Below are positions 35,295 to 44,563 of a DNA stretch of 64,000 nucleotides, one piece after another. Numbering within the stretch: position 1 is the first letter of the stretch; every line of letters begins with the position of its first letter. The notes beneath the pieces are model-generated. The model had not been told where the DNA came from. It saw only the letters and a program-made list of their open reading frames with translations, and made no database searches. Position numbers and translations under genes: made by a program. This DNA is from CAZEAC01 sp964510065. Lineage in GTDB: Bacteria > Bdellovibrionota_C > UBA2361 > CAIXSY01. Where the stretch lies: positions 1 through 64,000 of the forward strand of contig CAZEAC010000019.1 in NCBI GenBank assembly GCA_964510065.1, given 5' to 3'.

Positions 35295-36191
35295 ATGGCC
35301 GGCGTAAAGGAAATCAGGATTCGTCTTAACTCGGTAAAAAACACCAAGAAGATTACCTACGCAATGAAGCTTGTCTCTGCTGCCAAGCTTAGGAAAGCGC
35401 AGGAATCGGTGCTAAACGCCAGAGTGTATAACGACGCATTAAAAAAGATGCTCGCCGAACTTTTGGCGGAAATGGGTGGCGCAAGCTTCTCCCATCCCCT
35501 CCTCGAGAGGCACTCTGAGGTGAAGAAGGTGACTGTCGTAGTTGCTGGTGGAAGCCGTGGGCTATGCGGTGGATACAACACGAACGTAAATAAGAAAGTT
35601 GAGAGCACCTACCGAGAGATCGCACAGCGTTATCCAAATGCCATAATCGACGCAATACTAGTTGGCAAGAAGCCTGCTGAGTACTTTCGTCGAGTCAAAA
35701 AAAGCTACTCAAAGTCATACGAAGAGCTGCCTGAAGATGCAAATCTGTGGCCAGACGAGGAGATCTGTAAGCAGCTCGTCGAAGCCTATACAAGTGGCGC
35801 GACCGACGAAGTGATTCTCATCTCTACGCGCTTCCGCTCGGCACTTTCAATGTCGGTCACTACTGAACAGCTTCTGCCACTTGAGGCCGACGCAAAAACC
35901 GAAACCTCCGAGAGCGCGCCCGCCCTGGTCACCGGCGTGACACTTTTTGAGCCTAGCGTGAAAGAGGTTTGGGGAGGAATTCTTCCGCGTATCATGCGCT
36001 CGCAGATTCGCCAGGCATTCCTTGATGCCAAAGCCTCCGAACAGGGAAGCCGCATGACCGCGATGGACAATGCGACAAAAAATGCAGGCGATCTAATTCA
36101 GGCTTTGCAGCTTAAATTCAACAAAGTACGTCAGGGCAGAATTACCGCCGAACTTCTAGATATTATCGGTGGCGCTGAAGCGTTGAATTAA
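35295..36191 (+). CDS. atpG: ATP synthase F1 gamma subunit
   Basis: The 298-residue rotor protein starts AGVKEIRIRLNSVKNTKKITYAMKLVSAAKLRKAQ and ends NKVRQGRITAELLDIIGGAEAL, the two coiled-coil ends of gamma. The central Rossmann-like part has VVVAGGSRGLCGGYN. Full length. Confidence 0.97.
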   Translation: MAGVKEIRIRLNSVKNTKKITYAMKLVSAAKLRKAQESVLNARVYNDALKKMLAELLAEMGGASFSHPLLERHSEVKKVTVVVAGGSRGLCGGYNTNVNKKVESTYREIAQRYPNAIIDAILVGKKPAEYFRRVKKSYSKSYEELPEDANLWPDEEICKQLVEAYTSGATDEVILISTRFRSALSMSVTTEQLLPLEADAKTETSESAPALVTGVTLFEPSVKEVWGGILPRIMRSQIRQAFLDAKASEQGSRMTAMDNATKNAGDLIQALQLKFNKVRQGRITAELLDIIGGAEALN

Positions 36192-36214
36192 GTTTTCGAT
36201 TTAAGGAGAAGGAT

Positions 36215-37687
36215 ATGAGCAATAAGCAGAACACAGTGGGCCTTAAGGGCAAAGTAGCGCAAGTATTAGGCGCCGTTATGGATGTTGAGTTTCCAAAGGG
36301 CGCGGGCATTCCGAATATCTATGACGCTCTTCTTACTACCAATCCCTCAATCGATGATAAACCAAACAATTTGACGCTCGAAGTCGCACAGCATCTCGGT
36401 GATAACTTGGTGCGTTGTGTTGCAATGGATTCGGCGGAAGGTCTTGTCCGTGGACAAGAGGTAGTGAGCACGGGATCGCCGATCTCGGTTCCGGTTGGAC
36501 CAAAAACATTGGGCCGAATCATGGACGTTGTTGGGCGCCCCGTCGATGAGAAGGGCCCAATTGCAACTGACACTCGCTGGCCGATTCACCGCCCCTCGCC
36601 AAGCTTCGAAGATCAGGCGACTCAGAAAGAGATTTTGGAGACGGGCATCAAGGTTATCGATCTTCTCGCGCCCTATGTAAAAGGTGGAAAGATAGGTCTC
36701 TTCGGCGGCGCCGGAGTCGGCAAAACCGTTATTATCATGGAGCTCATTAACAATATCGCCAAGGCACACGGTGGGTACTCAGTATTCGGTGGCGTAGGCG
36801 AGCGTACCCGCGAAGGAAACGATCTTTGGCATGAAATGATGGATGCCAAAGTTGGCAATCAAACTGTTTTGGATAAAGCCTGTCTTGTGTATGGACAGAT
36901 GAACGAACCGCCAGGCGCGCGCTTTCGAGTAGGTCTTACCGCGCTTACCACCGCGGAATATTTCCGCGACGAAGAGGGCAGGGACGTGCTTCTCTTTATC
37001 GATAATATTTTCCGATTCTTGCAAGCTGGCTCAGAAGTGTCCTCGCTGCTTGGCCGTTTGCCAAGTGCCGTAGGCTATCAGCCAACACTTGCTACTGACA
37101 TGGGCCAGCTCCAAGAGCGCATCACGTCGACGAAGAAGGGCTCGATCACCTCGGTACAGGCCGTATACGTACCGGCGGACGATTATACCGATCCTGCTCC
37201 AGCCACGACGTTTGCGCACCTAGACGCGACAACCGAGCTTTCGCGCGCAATCGCCGAGAAGGGTATCTATCCTGCGGTAAATCCGTTGACCTCAACCTCA
37301 ACAATTCTTGAGCCGGCGATTGTTGGAGAAGAGCACTACCAAGTTGCCCGAAAAGTGCAGCAGACTTTGCAGCGCTACAAAGAGCTTCAAGACATTATTG
37401 CAATTCTCGGAATGGACGAGCTTTCAGAAGGCGATAAGCTTACCGTGGCGCGAGCCCGTAAGATTGAGCGCTTTCTCTCGCAACCTTTCCATGTCGCAGA
37501 AACTTTCACTGGAACGCCCGGTGTGTATGTTAAGCTAGAGGATAACATTCGTGGATTCGGTGAGCTCGTTGATGGCAAGCACGACGATCTTCCCGAGCAG
37601 GCCTTTTACATGGTCGGCACAATTGAGGATGCACGTGCTAAGGCCGAAAAATTGGCACGTGAGTTTGCACAGCAGCAGGCAGCGTAA
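36215..37687 (+). CDS. atpD: ATP synthase F1 beta subunit
   Basis: The catalytic subunit, 490 residues, has Walker A GGAGVGKTVIIMELI, the catalytic Glu in GVGERTREGNDLW, Walker B DVLLFIDNIFRF and DELSEGDKLTVARARK. AAGGAGAAGG precedes the ATG. Confidence 0.98.
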   Translation: MSNKQNTVGLKGKVAQVLGAVMDVEFPKGAGIPNIYDALLTTNPSIDDKPNNLTLEVAQHLGDNLVRCVAMDSAEGLVRGQEVVSTGSPISVPVGPKTLGRIMDVVGRPVDEKGPIATDTRWPIHRPSPSFEDQATQKEILETGIKVIDLLAPYVKGGKIGLFGGAGVGKTVIIMELINNIAKAHGGYSVFGGVGERTREGNDLWHEMMDAKVGNQTVLDKACLVYGQMNEPPGARFRVGLTALTTAEYFRDEEGRDVLLFIDNIFRFLQAGSEVSSLLGRLPSAVGYQPTLATDMGQLQERITSTKKGSITSVQAVYVPADDYTDPAPATTFAHLDATTELSRAIAEKGIYPAVNPLTSTSTILEPAIVGEEHYQVARKVQQTLQRYKELQDIIAILGMDELSEGDKLTVARARKIERFLSQPFHVAETFTGTPGVYVKLEDNIRGFGELVDGKHDDLPEQAFYMVGTIEDARAKAEKLAREFAQQQAA

Positions 37688-37698
37688 GGGAATAAGCA

Positions 37699-37968
37699 AT
37701 GGCAGCTTCAGAAGGCTTTAGAGTAAGAGTTCTCACCCCCGCGGGGCTCGCGCTTGAAGAGCGCGCATCATCGGCGAAAGTGCCGACGGCCGATGGCGAG
37801 ATTGGAGTCCTCCCGCAGCATACCAAGTACTCGGCAGTGCTAGGGGAGGGGATTCTTGAGCTGGTGACAATTCCCTCAGGAGAGACCAAGAAGCTTACCA
37901 TTCATGGTGGGCTTACTCATTTTGCGGCGGATACGCTTACAGTTTTAGCGGATAGAATTGATCTGTAA
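37699..37968 (+). CDS. atpC: ATP synthase F1 epsilon subunit, short form
   Basis: The 89-residue product has only the N-terminal beta-sandwich (FRVRVLTPAGLALEE, ADGEIGVLPQHTKYSAVL, LTIHGGLTHFAADTLTVLADR). The C-terminal helical hairpin, which inhibits ATP hydrolysis in many bacteria, is absent. The 14 bp gap to the convergent flagellin stop leaves no room for it. It closes the ATP synthase operon. Confidence 0.95.
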   Translation: MAASEGFRVRVLTPAGLALEERASSAKVPTADGEIGVLPQHTKYSAVLGEGILELVTIPSGETKKLTIHGGLTHFAADTLTVLADRIDL

Positions 37969-37982
37969 TTAATTTCGACTTT

Positions 37983-39854
37983 TTATGCGCGCCTCCGGTC
38001 AGGAAGATCGTTGATGAGCTTGAGCGCAAGCTGCGGTGTGCTATTGGCCTGCGCGAGAATGGCCACGCCGACTTGTTGTAGGATTTGTGAACGCACGAGC
38101 TTAGCGGCCTCTTCGGCAACATCGGCCGAGACAATGCGCTGATTTGCGCTTGTATAGCTTTCACGAGTAGCCTCGAGATTGTTAAGTGCGATCGACAAAC
38201 GGCTTTCACTGGATCCAAGCTTTCCGATTTCACCAAGCACACGGTCTTGCACCTCTGTCACCGCTTCAATGGCATCGAGTGCACCCTGGCGGGTCGTTAT
38301 GTCAAAGTAGGGCATTATAGTGCGGCGCTGCCCAACGCCGAAACCAACTGTGAATGTGGCTCCGCTCGTGCCGGTAGCGAAATCCACCGCTCCGTCGCTG
38401 TTGAAATCTCCAAACGCAAACTCACGAGCCAGATTCGCAGCCGAAGACGAGACTGCCGCTGCAAATGTTCCATCGGAATTGCCAATCAGGGTACTGACAA
38501 TATTTCCCGCAGAATGCCCATTAAAAAGGTCCAATACGCCATCGCCGTTCAGGTCTACAGTTCGGAGATAGTTCGAAGATCCACTCACGGTGTCAGTGTA
38601 ATCAGATTGCTGACGGAGCGTGCCGTCGCTATTTGCGAGGCGAATTGAAATTGTGCCGGTGGGAGAGCTGGAAAGCGCTACATCGGAATATCCGTCACGG
38701 TTAAAGTCGCCGACTTGGACGCGCCCATCGTTCGCGTAATCTGTACGTGTAAATCCTCCCGAGCGTTGCCCCAAAAGAACCGATGTCCCAAGTCCGAGCA
38801 CACTCGATGTCACAATGTCAAAGTATCCATCCCCGTTGAGATCGCCGACGTCAACAGTGCTTCCGACAATGGCATCGAGCGCGTTTGAAACTGAAAATGT
38901 GCCATCGCCATTTCCGACTGCTAGGTACGGAACCGAGGCGGAATTGTTCACGTAAACCAAGTCGACTTTGCCATCGTTAGTCACATCGATAACTTTAAGG
39001 TCGCTGGCGGTTTGCGGCAACGTATAGCTTATCGACGTAGAAAAGGTTCCGTTACCAAACCCCAACGACACGTGATACTGTCCGCCGTTTCCGCCCGTTA
39101 TAACGTCAAGATTGCCATCGTTATTCACATCGACGAGGTCGGCCTGTCGCGGATTCGAGTTGCCTGTCCACGATGTGGGAGCAAGAAAGGTTCCGTCTCC
39201 ATTTCCGGAATAGTATTGAAAAAAGCCCGCGCCCGAGCCGCCAATAACAACATCTGTGGTTCCATTGTGGTCCACGTCACCTGCAGATATTCCCCACGCA
39301 GAACCGGAATTTGCGATCGCTGAGACCGGCGCGAACGTGCCAGTGCCGACGTTATGACCCAAGCTCTCGTTGAAACCGAGCCCGATGGATCCATTCAAGC
39401 CATATCCGGTTTGAACGAGAAGTGACGTAAAGTTCGGATCGAGAAGCCTCAAATCATTAAATTCCACGCTCCCGATGATTCGATTGAATTCGTCGGTGAG
39501 AGCCTTTGATTCAAGGAATAGCGCGTGTCGCTGTGCGCCCGAAAACGATCCGTTCGCAGATTGTGTCGCGAGCTCGCGCTGACGAATGGTGATAGAGCTA
39601 AGCTGATCGAGTGCGCCGCCCGCGATATTGATTAAGCTTACCGCGTCGTTGATGTTTCTAATTCCCTGGGTGAAAACTCGCGAGTCGGTGGCGAGACTCG
39701 AGGAGAGAGCAAGACCTGCCGCGTCGTCACCGGCGCGATTGATGCGCAAGCCGGACGACAGCCGTTCGAAAGACTTCGACGCGAGCGATGAGCTCTGGTC
39801 GAGATTCCTTCCCGCAATGAGCGAGGCAGTGCTGCGAGTAAGCGTAATTGCCAA
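37983..39854 (-). CDS. Flagellin with a seven-repeat FG-GAP/VCBS beta-propeller in its variable region
   Basis: From a TTG at 39854 (GGAG five bases upstream at 39860-39863) the protein has 623 residues and starts MAITLTRSTASLIAGRNL. The N-terminal D0/D1 helices carry FERLSSGLRINRAGDDAAGLALSSSL, and the C-terminal ones end with ADVAEEAAKLVRSQILQQVGVAILAQAN. Between them (about residues 170-513) are seven repeats of 45-51 residues, each with a calcium-loop DxxxDGxxD (for example DLNGDGYFD, DFNRDGYSD) and mostly GNGDGTF. This predicts a seven-bladed propeller displayed on the filament surface. The family frame opens 17 codons earlier, but those lack flagellin similarity. Confidence 0.88.
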   Translation of the reverse strand: MAITLTRSTASLIAGRNLDQSSSLASKSFERLSSGLRINRAGDDAAGLALSSSLATDSRVFTQGIRNINDAVSLINIAGGALDQLSSITIRQRELATQSANGSFSGAQRHALFLESKALTDEFNRIIGSVEFNDLRLLDPNFTSLLVQTGYGLNGSIGLGFNESLGHNVGTGTFAPVSAIANSGSAWGISAGDVDHNGTTDVVIGGSGAGFFQYYSGNGDGTFLAPTSWTGNSNPRQADLVDVNNDGNLDVITGGNGGQYHVSLGFGNGTFSTSISYTLPQTASDLKVIDVTNDGKVDLVYVNNSASVPYLAVGNGDGTFSVSNALDAIVGSTVDVGDLNGDGYFDIVTSSVLGLGTSVLLGQRSGGFTRTDYANDGRVQVGDFNRDGYSDVALSSSPTGTISIRLANSDGTLRQQSDYTDTVSGSSNYLRTVDLNGDGVLDLFNGHSAGNIVSTLIGNSDGTFAAAVSSSAANLAREFAFGDFNSDGAVDFATGTSGATFTVGFGVGQRRTIMPYFDITTRQGALDAIEAVTEVQDRVLGEIGKLGSSESRLSIALNNLEATRESYTSANQRIVSADVAEEAAKLVRSQILQQVGVAILAQANSTPQLALKLINDLPDRRRA

Positions 39855-40399
39855 ATCCACTCCGTGGAAAAAGTACACGTCGGGAAATCCTTTCCCGGCA
39901 CACATAAAATCGGTGAAAAATGTAGTGTTGCAAACGATCTAGCGCTCTTTTTAATTTGCACCTGACAAGTTTTTCACTTCTGTGAATGGTCGTTCAGAGC
40001 CATTAAAGTAGTGCTGAGTTAAGATTTTTACTTATGGCGAAAAGAGATCAGGTGTACGCATCGGAGTATTTCGTAGACCGGCGTCTGATCTTACGCAAAT
40101 TCCCGAGAAAACCATTGGCTAATCGAGTTTGGCCGGTAGAGGATACACTAGGCGTTGTACCCGATCTTGGTCGCCCCTTTTGCTTATTGCATCTTTTTGC
40201 TCAAGTGTCGGAAGTTGCGAATACTGCGATGACGCGGTTGGGGCGAGGAGCAACGAAGTCATAAGAAAGAGTTGATCTGTAGTCGGTCTGTGCCCAAACT
40301 ACAGAAACTAGTTGCACAAAAAAATATTCTCTAGCTTCTAAGCTCCGATCGATGAAAGGAGTACTGTCCGCGAACCCCAATCCATGATATTTCAGCTTT
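39855..40399. other. Intergenic region upstream of the flagellin and the membrane protein/cytochrome genes
   Basis: It should hold the flagellin promoter (minus) and that of the 40400 gene (plus). I could not assign a convincing sigma-28 or sigma-54 box. A 76-codon plus-strand frame (40034-40264) lacks a ribosome binding site and recognisable product and was not accepted as a gene. Confidence 0.5.
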
Positions 40400-40954
40400 A
40401 TGTCTCCACGTTTCTGGCTTGCTCTTGCTAGCATAACGCTCCCCGCAGCACCTGCGTTTGCTTGTATTTGGCCGGAATATGGGATCGATCCGCGAGTCAA
40501 GCTCTTACACCTGCTCACTTCTACTTCTTGGATACTCCTCGCCTCTGCGAGCGTCTTCTTTTATGATAAGAATCCGCCGCTTCAAACTCGCCTCGTTAAG
40601 ACACTCGCCTTTTCGTTGATTGTGCTGGCCTCTCTACTTCTTCTCGTTGTAAAGCGGTGGAAGGTAACTTTTGAAAAAGAAATTGTAATTCCAGCCACGG
40701 TCCCCTTTTCCATGGAACCATTTTTCTACTATGTCGCACTTGTAATCGCAGTTTTCGTTGCCTTCAAATTTGGTGCAATGAAGAAATCGCGAGCAAACGT
40801 CATTGCAGGAATCAGTGTCGCAATTCCGGTTGTATACTATTCAGCTGCATTCGTCTTGACCGGTGTGCTTGGTACAGCAACGATCCTCGAGGGGAAAGCT
40901 GGGTTCTCGGATGCTCCGTGGGTTCAGGACGAGCAGCAGGAGCGCAATCGATAG
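40400..40954 (+). CDS. Integral membrane protein upstream of a c-type cytochrome
   Basis: The 184-residue protein has a signal-like first helix (FWLALASITLPAAPAFAC) and three further membrane segments (near 36-55, 66-84, 107-128 and 134-156). It is not recognised. The next gene, a tetrahaem cytochrome, begins directly at its stop codon, so the two are coupled and may form a respiratory or electron-transfer module. Confidence 0.7.
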   Translation: MSPRFWLALASITLPAAPAFACIWPEYGIDPRVKLLHLLTSTSWILLASASVFFYDKNPPLQTRLVKTLAFSLIVLASLLLLVVKRWKVTFEKEIVIPATVPFSMEPFFYYVALVIAVFVAFKFGAMKKSRANVIAGISVAIPVVYYSAAFVLTGVLGTATILEGKAGFSDAPWVQDEQQERNR

Positions 40955-42118
40955 TTGCAACAATCACCCGCGCTACTCTGTATCACTTTTTTTCTATCAT
41001 TCATTGTCTCTCAGTGGACTCAAGCCGAAGAGCTCTCCACAATTTTGAAACGATTTGAATGCGGCAAGTGCCACTTTCTCCCAAGAAGTGTTCCGCCTTT
41101 TTCTAAACGCGAAAGCTGTGTCGGATGCCATCAAGGGATTCTGAGTGGCGAGTACGACAACAGCTTTAGCGTCGATGAGATTAACCACTGGAAGAGGCGA
41201 CTTGTAAGTTTTACTGCGGTGCCCTGGATCATGCACCAAGGAGCAAGATTAAAGCCCGAATGGGTCAGAAGTTTTCTCCTCAAGCCTCACTCAATTCGCC
41301 CTGCGCTTGGATCGTATATGCCAAGAATGTCGCTCTCCGAAGATGAAGCCGCGCAGATTGCCGAAGCCTTCTACGCAAGTAAGCAACCTTCAAAAAAGAT
41401 AAGACTCGGCAATCGCGAGAGTGGGCTAAAGCTTATCAAGGAAAGAGGCTGCCTAAGCTGCCATTATTTTTCTGGAGTTCTTAAAGAGGGCCCGGTATCG
41501 AATTTATCCTCAGAATCAGTGAGACTGGCCCCTGACCTTCGATTTGCAACAGATCGAATGACGGATGAGATGCTCTCGAGCTGGCTTACCGATCCTCAAA
41601 AAGTCTCCAAATCTTCCCTTATGCCGAAACCGCAACTTCTCACAGCGGAGATTGAAGACATTATCGCCGCGCTGCACTCGACACAAAGGCATCTCGAACA
41701 GCTACCATCATTTGATCGAACTCTTAAAGTTGTTTCTGAAAAGATTACATTTGAACAGATAAATTCGCGCATCTTCGATCGCGTTTGCCGACACTGCCAT
41801 GCCAATGAGGCTAAGACTGGTGGGCCAGCAGGAGCCGGAAATACCGGAGGATTTGGCTACTTAGCGAGGGGATTAGATCTAAGTGGCGAGCGCGGGCTTC
41901 GTCGCGGTGTGTTCATTCGCGGGACAAAGCAATACCGTTCGGTAATTGCCCCAGGAGAAGATGGATTACCACTCATAGTAAAAGTGCTCATAGCCAGACA
42001 TGACGAAATGGCCGGAAGGAGCGATAATCAGATAATTGGCATGCCTTTGGGACTTTCTCCCATTGCACGTGAAGATATTGAGCTTCTCTACAATTGGTGC
42101 ATCCAACAGAGCTCGTAA
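40955..42118 (+). CDS. Exported tetrahaem c-type cytochrome
   Basis: The 387-residue product has a signal peptide (LLCITFFLSFIVSQWTQA) and four haem-attachment sites: CGKCH (36-40), CVGCH (55-59), CLSCH (166-170) and CRHCH (278-282). YMPRM and SLMPK offer Met axial ligands, as in mono-haem domains. The start is TTG immediately after the preceding stop. Electron-transfer partner and pathway are unknown; the protein should be periplasmic. Confidence 0.88.
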   Translation: MQQSPALLCITFFLSFIVSQWTQAEELSTILKRFECGKCHFLPRSVPPFSKRESCVGCHQGILSGEYDNSFSVDEINHWKRRLVSFTAVPWIMHQGARLKPEWVRSFLLKPHSIRPALGSYMPRMSLSEDEAAQIAEAFYASKQPSKKIRLGNRESGLKLIKERGCLSCHYFSGVLKEGPVSNLSSESVRLAPDLRFATDRMTDEMLSSWLTDPQKVSKSSLMPKPQLLTAEIEDIIAALHSTQRHLEQLPSFDRTLKVVSEKITFEQINSRIFDRVCRHCHANEAKTGGPAGAGNTGGFGYLARGLDLSGERGLRRGVFIRGTKQYRSVIAPGEDGLPLIVKVLIARHDEMAGRSDNQIIGMPLGLSPIAREDIELLYNWCIQQSS

Positions 42119-42137
42119 TCTGAACCTTATACCATAT

Positions 42138-42297
42138 CAGGGCATCGGAGTGTTCTCGCTAACGTATTGTGACGACTCGATGGAATGTTTCACCACAAGA
42201 CGCAAAGGACACAAAGAAAACTTCAAAAAGCCCTGATTTATATGAGTTCTTCTTCGTGTCCTTTGCGTCCTTTGTGGTGAAACATTCCGATACCCTA
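42138..42297. mobile_element. Type C palindromic element (C1) with 9 bp target duplication
   Basis: The ends CAGGGCATCGGAGTGTT and AACATTCCGATACCCTA are near-perfect inverted copies, and the middle has CACAAGACGCAAAGGACAC paired with GTCCTTTGCGTCCTTTGTGG. ATACCATAT occurs on both sides (42129-42137 and 42298-42306). The right copy is an arm of the vapBC operator dyad. Confidence 0.82.
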
Positions 42298-42331
42298 ATA
42301 CCATATTGAATGCTGGCATTCTATATGGTAT
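42298..42331. promoter_or_regulatory. Dyad upstream of vapBC, probable VapB/VapBC operator
   Basis: Arms ATACCATAT and ATATGGTAT (42298-42306, 42323-42331) enclose GAATGC/GCATTC, making a 34 bp near-perfect dyad (15 of 17 bases match) that ends 9 bp before the antitoxin start. Toxin-antitoxin complexes normally bind such a site to autorepress. Confidence 0.75.
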
Positions 42332-42340
42332 ATTGTTATT

Positions 42341-42553
42341 ATGAAGCCCCGTAAGAAGCTCAGAAAAGTTACCATGGTGCTCCCTGATGATTTGCTCAAA
42401 GGCGCCTTGGAAAGCACCGGCGATAGTCTGGCGAGTACGGTACGACAGGGATTGGAACTCTTGCGCGCTCGCGTGGCTTACGAAAAACTTCGTGCGCTAC
42501 GTGGAAAAGTTAAGTTCTCACTGGATCTAGAGACGCTTAGGAGCGACGAGTGA
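42341..42553 (+). CDS. vapB: Antitoxin of a VapBC-type pair
   Basis: This 70-residue protein begins MKPRKKLRKVTMVLPDDLLKGALESTGDSLASTVRQGLELLRARVAY, the beta-strand plus helix pattern of a ribbon-helix-helix DNA-binding domain, followed by a toxin-binding helix tail (YEKLRALRGKVKFSLDLETLR). Its TGA overlaps the toxin start (GTGA). Confidence 0.85.
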   Translation: MKPRKKLRKVTMVLPDDLLKGALESTGDSLASTVRQGLELLRARVAYEKLRALRGKVKFSLDLETLRSDE

Positions 42554-42939
42554 TCTCCATTGATACGAGTTCGTTAGTAGCGTTTTTTCACGACTCCGAG
42601 GGAATCGATGTTGAGGGTGTCGATCAAGCATTTGAGCTTAAGTGCGCAGTATTGTCGCCAATTGTCGTGACGGAACTTCTGAGCGATTCAAAGCTTTCGC
42701 CCACTGTAGTGCAGCTTATCAAGAGTATTCCTACTCTTCCAATTAAATCCGGATTCTGGGTGAGGGCCGGCATGTTACGGTCGCGAATTCTACGCCGCGG
42801 TCTAAAAGCTCGACTCGGAGATTCCTTGATTGCGCAGTGCTGTATCGATAGCGGCATAGAATTGATAACTAGAGACAAAGATTTCGGGGCGTATGCTAAG
42901 TATGACTCCCTAAAGCTCTGGGGACGTCGCTGCGCGTAG
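42550..42939 (+). CDS. vapC: VapC toxin, PIN-domain ribonuclease
   Basis: The 129-residue PIN domain starts from GTG 42550. Acidic residues are Asp5 in ISIDTSSLV, Glu in VVTELLS, Asp in ARLGDSLIAQCCI and Asp in ITRDKDFGAY, the set that binds metal. VapC toxins cut tRNA or rRNA. Coupled to the antitoxin by a 4 bp overlap. Confidence 0.9.
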   Translation: MISIDTSSLVAFFHDSEGIDVEGVDQAFELKCAVLSPIVVTELLSDSKLSPTVVQLIKSIPTLPIKSGFWVRAGMLRSRILRRGLKARLGDSLIAQCCIDSGIELITRDKDFGAYAKYDSLKLWGRRCA

Positions 42940-42978
42940 CCGAGGCTCGCAGGTCCAGCTTGAATAAAGGCGCAAGCC

Positions 42979-44454
42979 CTACAAAGGCATATCAAGCGAT
43001 CGTAGAAAGTTAAGTTTGCCCCCATTACGGAGCAATCTCAGTGCCTTCTCTTGGCGAACCTGAATCGCCTGCTTGGTAACGCCCATAATCTTACCAATCT
43101 GCTCGAGCTCTAATTCCACGCCACCCCTTATACCGAAGCGCAACTCAAGCGTACGCCGAAGATCGGGTGGAAGAGAGAGCAACATATCAATTAAAACCTC
43201 GCGTAGATACTTCCTGTCGACAACGACATCGGGGGCCTCTGCCCCATAATCGGGAATGAGATCGGCTATGGTGTTCGAATCTGACTCATCATGAGAAAGT
43301 GGCGCATCAAGAGAGATCTGCATAATACCAAATGCAAGAAGCAGCCTTACATGTTTTACCGGCAGCTCAAGTACTTCGGCTAACTCCTCGGGCTCCGGTT
43401 CACGCTCAAGCTCTTGTGCAAGTTCTGCGGAGGCTCTTTTTAGTCGAGATATGAGCTCCAACTTGCTCTGAGGAATTCGAATTGTCCGCGACTTTTCATA
43501 AAGCGCTATCTTCATTGTATTAGAAATTACCACTCCGGCATAGCTCATGAACTTCACCCCGCGGCGGTGATCAAAATATTCAACAGCTTTCATCAGGCCA
43601 ATATTGCCCTCCTGTATGAGGTCTAAAATATCAAGGCCGCGGCCTTGATACTTAGTCGCAATACTGATTACAAAGCGTAGTCCACTCTCTGTAAGCTCTT
43701 GACGATATCTCGCGATTCTTTTTGAGGTGGAATCTATAATTGCAAAACGACTCTCGAGCTCTTCCTGGGTAAGTCCGAAACGAAGATCTTCACGTGTGAT
43801 TGGATCACGGAGCAGAATATTCTCGCCTTTACGAGCGCCTTTCAAATGCGCAGAGATAACGCTTAGCATAGCCTCGTGGTGCCCTCGTGGTAGCCCCTGA
43901 CCTCTTATGAAGCTTACTCCTCGATTAAGAATCTCTTCATAATCTTGCTGACACTTAGCAAGAGCTTCGGCATTTGCGGCTCGGGCACGAATAAGCGATC
44001 TTGCAGCAACTTTTAACTCCTTATAAAGCTCTCTAAACTCGCCTCGCTCTTCGAGAAAGCACGCTACTCGCACTACCTGCATGTTCTGTGTAGTTTCAGA
44101 ATCATCTTCACCAGAAGATGAGAATGAGAACTCTTCCCTGGTAACTTTTCCGTTTATTAAGTCGTCATACAGCCGATTCAGGTAAGCTAAGCTAGCCGGG
44201 TGCGAGAACAGCGCCATGGTAAAAGCATTCCTCGCCTCACTTAATCTTTCCGCAATTAAAGAATGCTCATCGTGAGTAAGCGGCTTACGCCCAAGTGCTC
44301 CTTCGCGTAGATAAAGCTCGAAAAGGTGGGCACCTGTGCCAAGCTGCCCTTTATTTGCAGCAATCTCGCTTTCTGATGGAAGCTTTTCACTCGCGCTAGG
44401 GGATTGGTGCGCTTTATTCGCGACATGAAGCTCTATACTGGTTTCAGGCGCCAT
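42979..44454 (-). CDS. Sigma-70 family RNA polymerase sigma factor (primary-like/group 2)
   Basis: The protein has regions 1.2/NCR (HLFELYLREGALGRKPLT...NRLYDDLINGKVT), 2 (LDILDLIQEGNIGLMKAVEYFDHRRGVKF, SRTIRIPQSKLELISRLKRA), 3 (PEPEELAEVLELPVKHVRLLL) and 4 (LPPDLRRTLELRFGIRGG, GVTKQAIQVRQEKALRLL). It recalls RpoD/RpoS-type sigmas but has no long region 1.1. The frame opens at TTG 44520; the ATG at 44454 (MAPETSIEL) is more plausible. Which regulon it serves is not visible. Confidence 0.88.
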   Translation of the reverse strand: MAPETSIELHVANKAHQSPSASEKLPSESEIAANKGQLGTGAHLFELYLREGALGRKPLTHDEHSLIAERLSEARNAFTMALFSHPASLAYLNRLYDDLINGKVTREEFSFSSSGEDDSETTQNMQVVRVACFLEERGEFRELYKELKVAARSLIRARAANAEALAKCQQDYEEILNRGVSFIRGQGLPRGHHEAMLSVISAHLKGARKGENILLRDPITREDLRFGLTQEELESRFAIIDSTSKRIARYRQELTESGLRFVISIATKYQGRGLDILDLIQEGNIGLMKAVEYFDHRRGVKFMSYAGVVISNTMKIALYEKSRTIRIPQSKLELISRLKRASAELAQELEREPEPEELAEVLELPVKHVRLLLAFGIMQISLDAPLSHDESDSNTIADLIPDYGAEAPDVVVDRKYLREVLIDMLLSLPPDLRRTLELRFGIRGGVELELEQIGKIMGVTKQAIQVRQEKALRLLRNGGKLNFLRSLDMPL

Positions 44455-44563
44455 ACTAATTACCGCTATGCTACCCGGTTCGGTCCAGCTAACAAACTGA
44501 TCCGATAGTGAGCGAGTCAAGATTAGCTAAAATAGTGCTGGTACTCAAATAATAAAGGTACTT

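Noticed and set aside
39855..39960. Sigma-28 promoter for the flagellin
   Set aside because: ACCGATTT resembles a -10 box but no TAAA-like -35 sits at proper spacing.
40034..40264. 76-codon plus-strand frame upstream of the 40400 gene
   Set aside because: No ribosome binding site, no recognisable domain, and sits in a promoter region.
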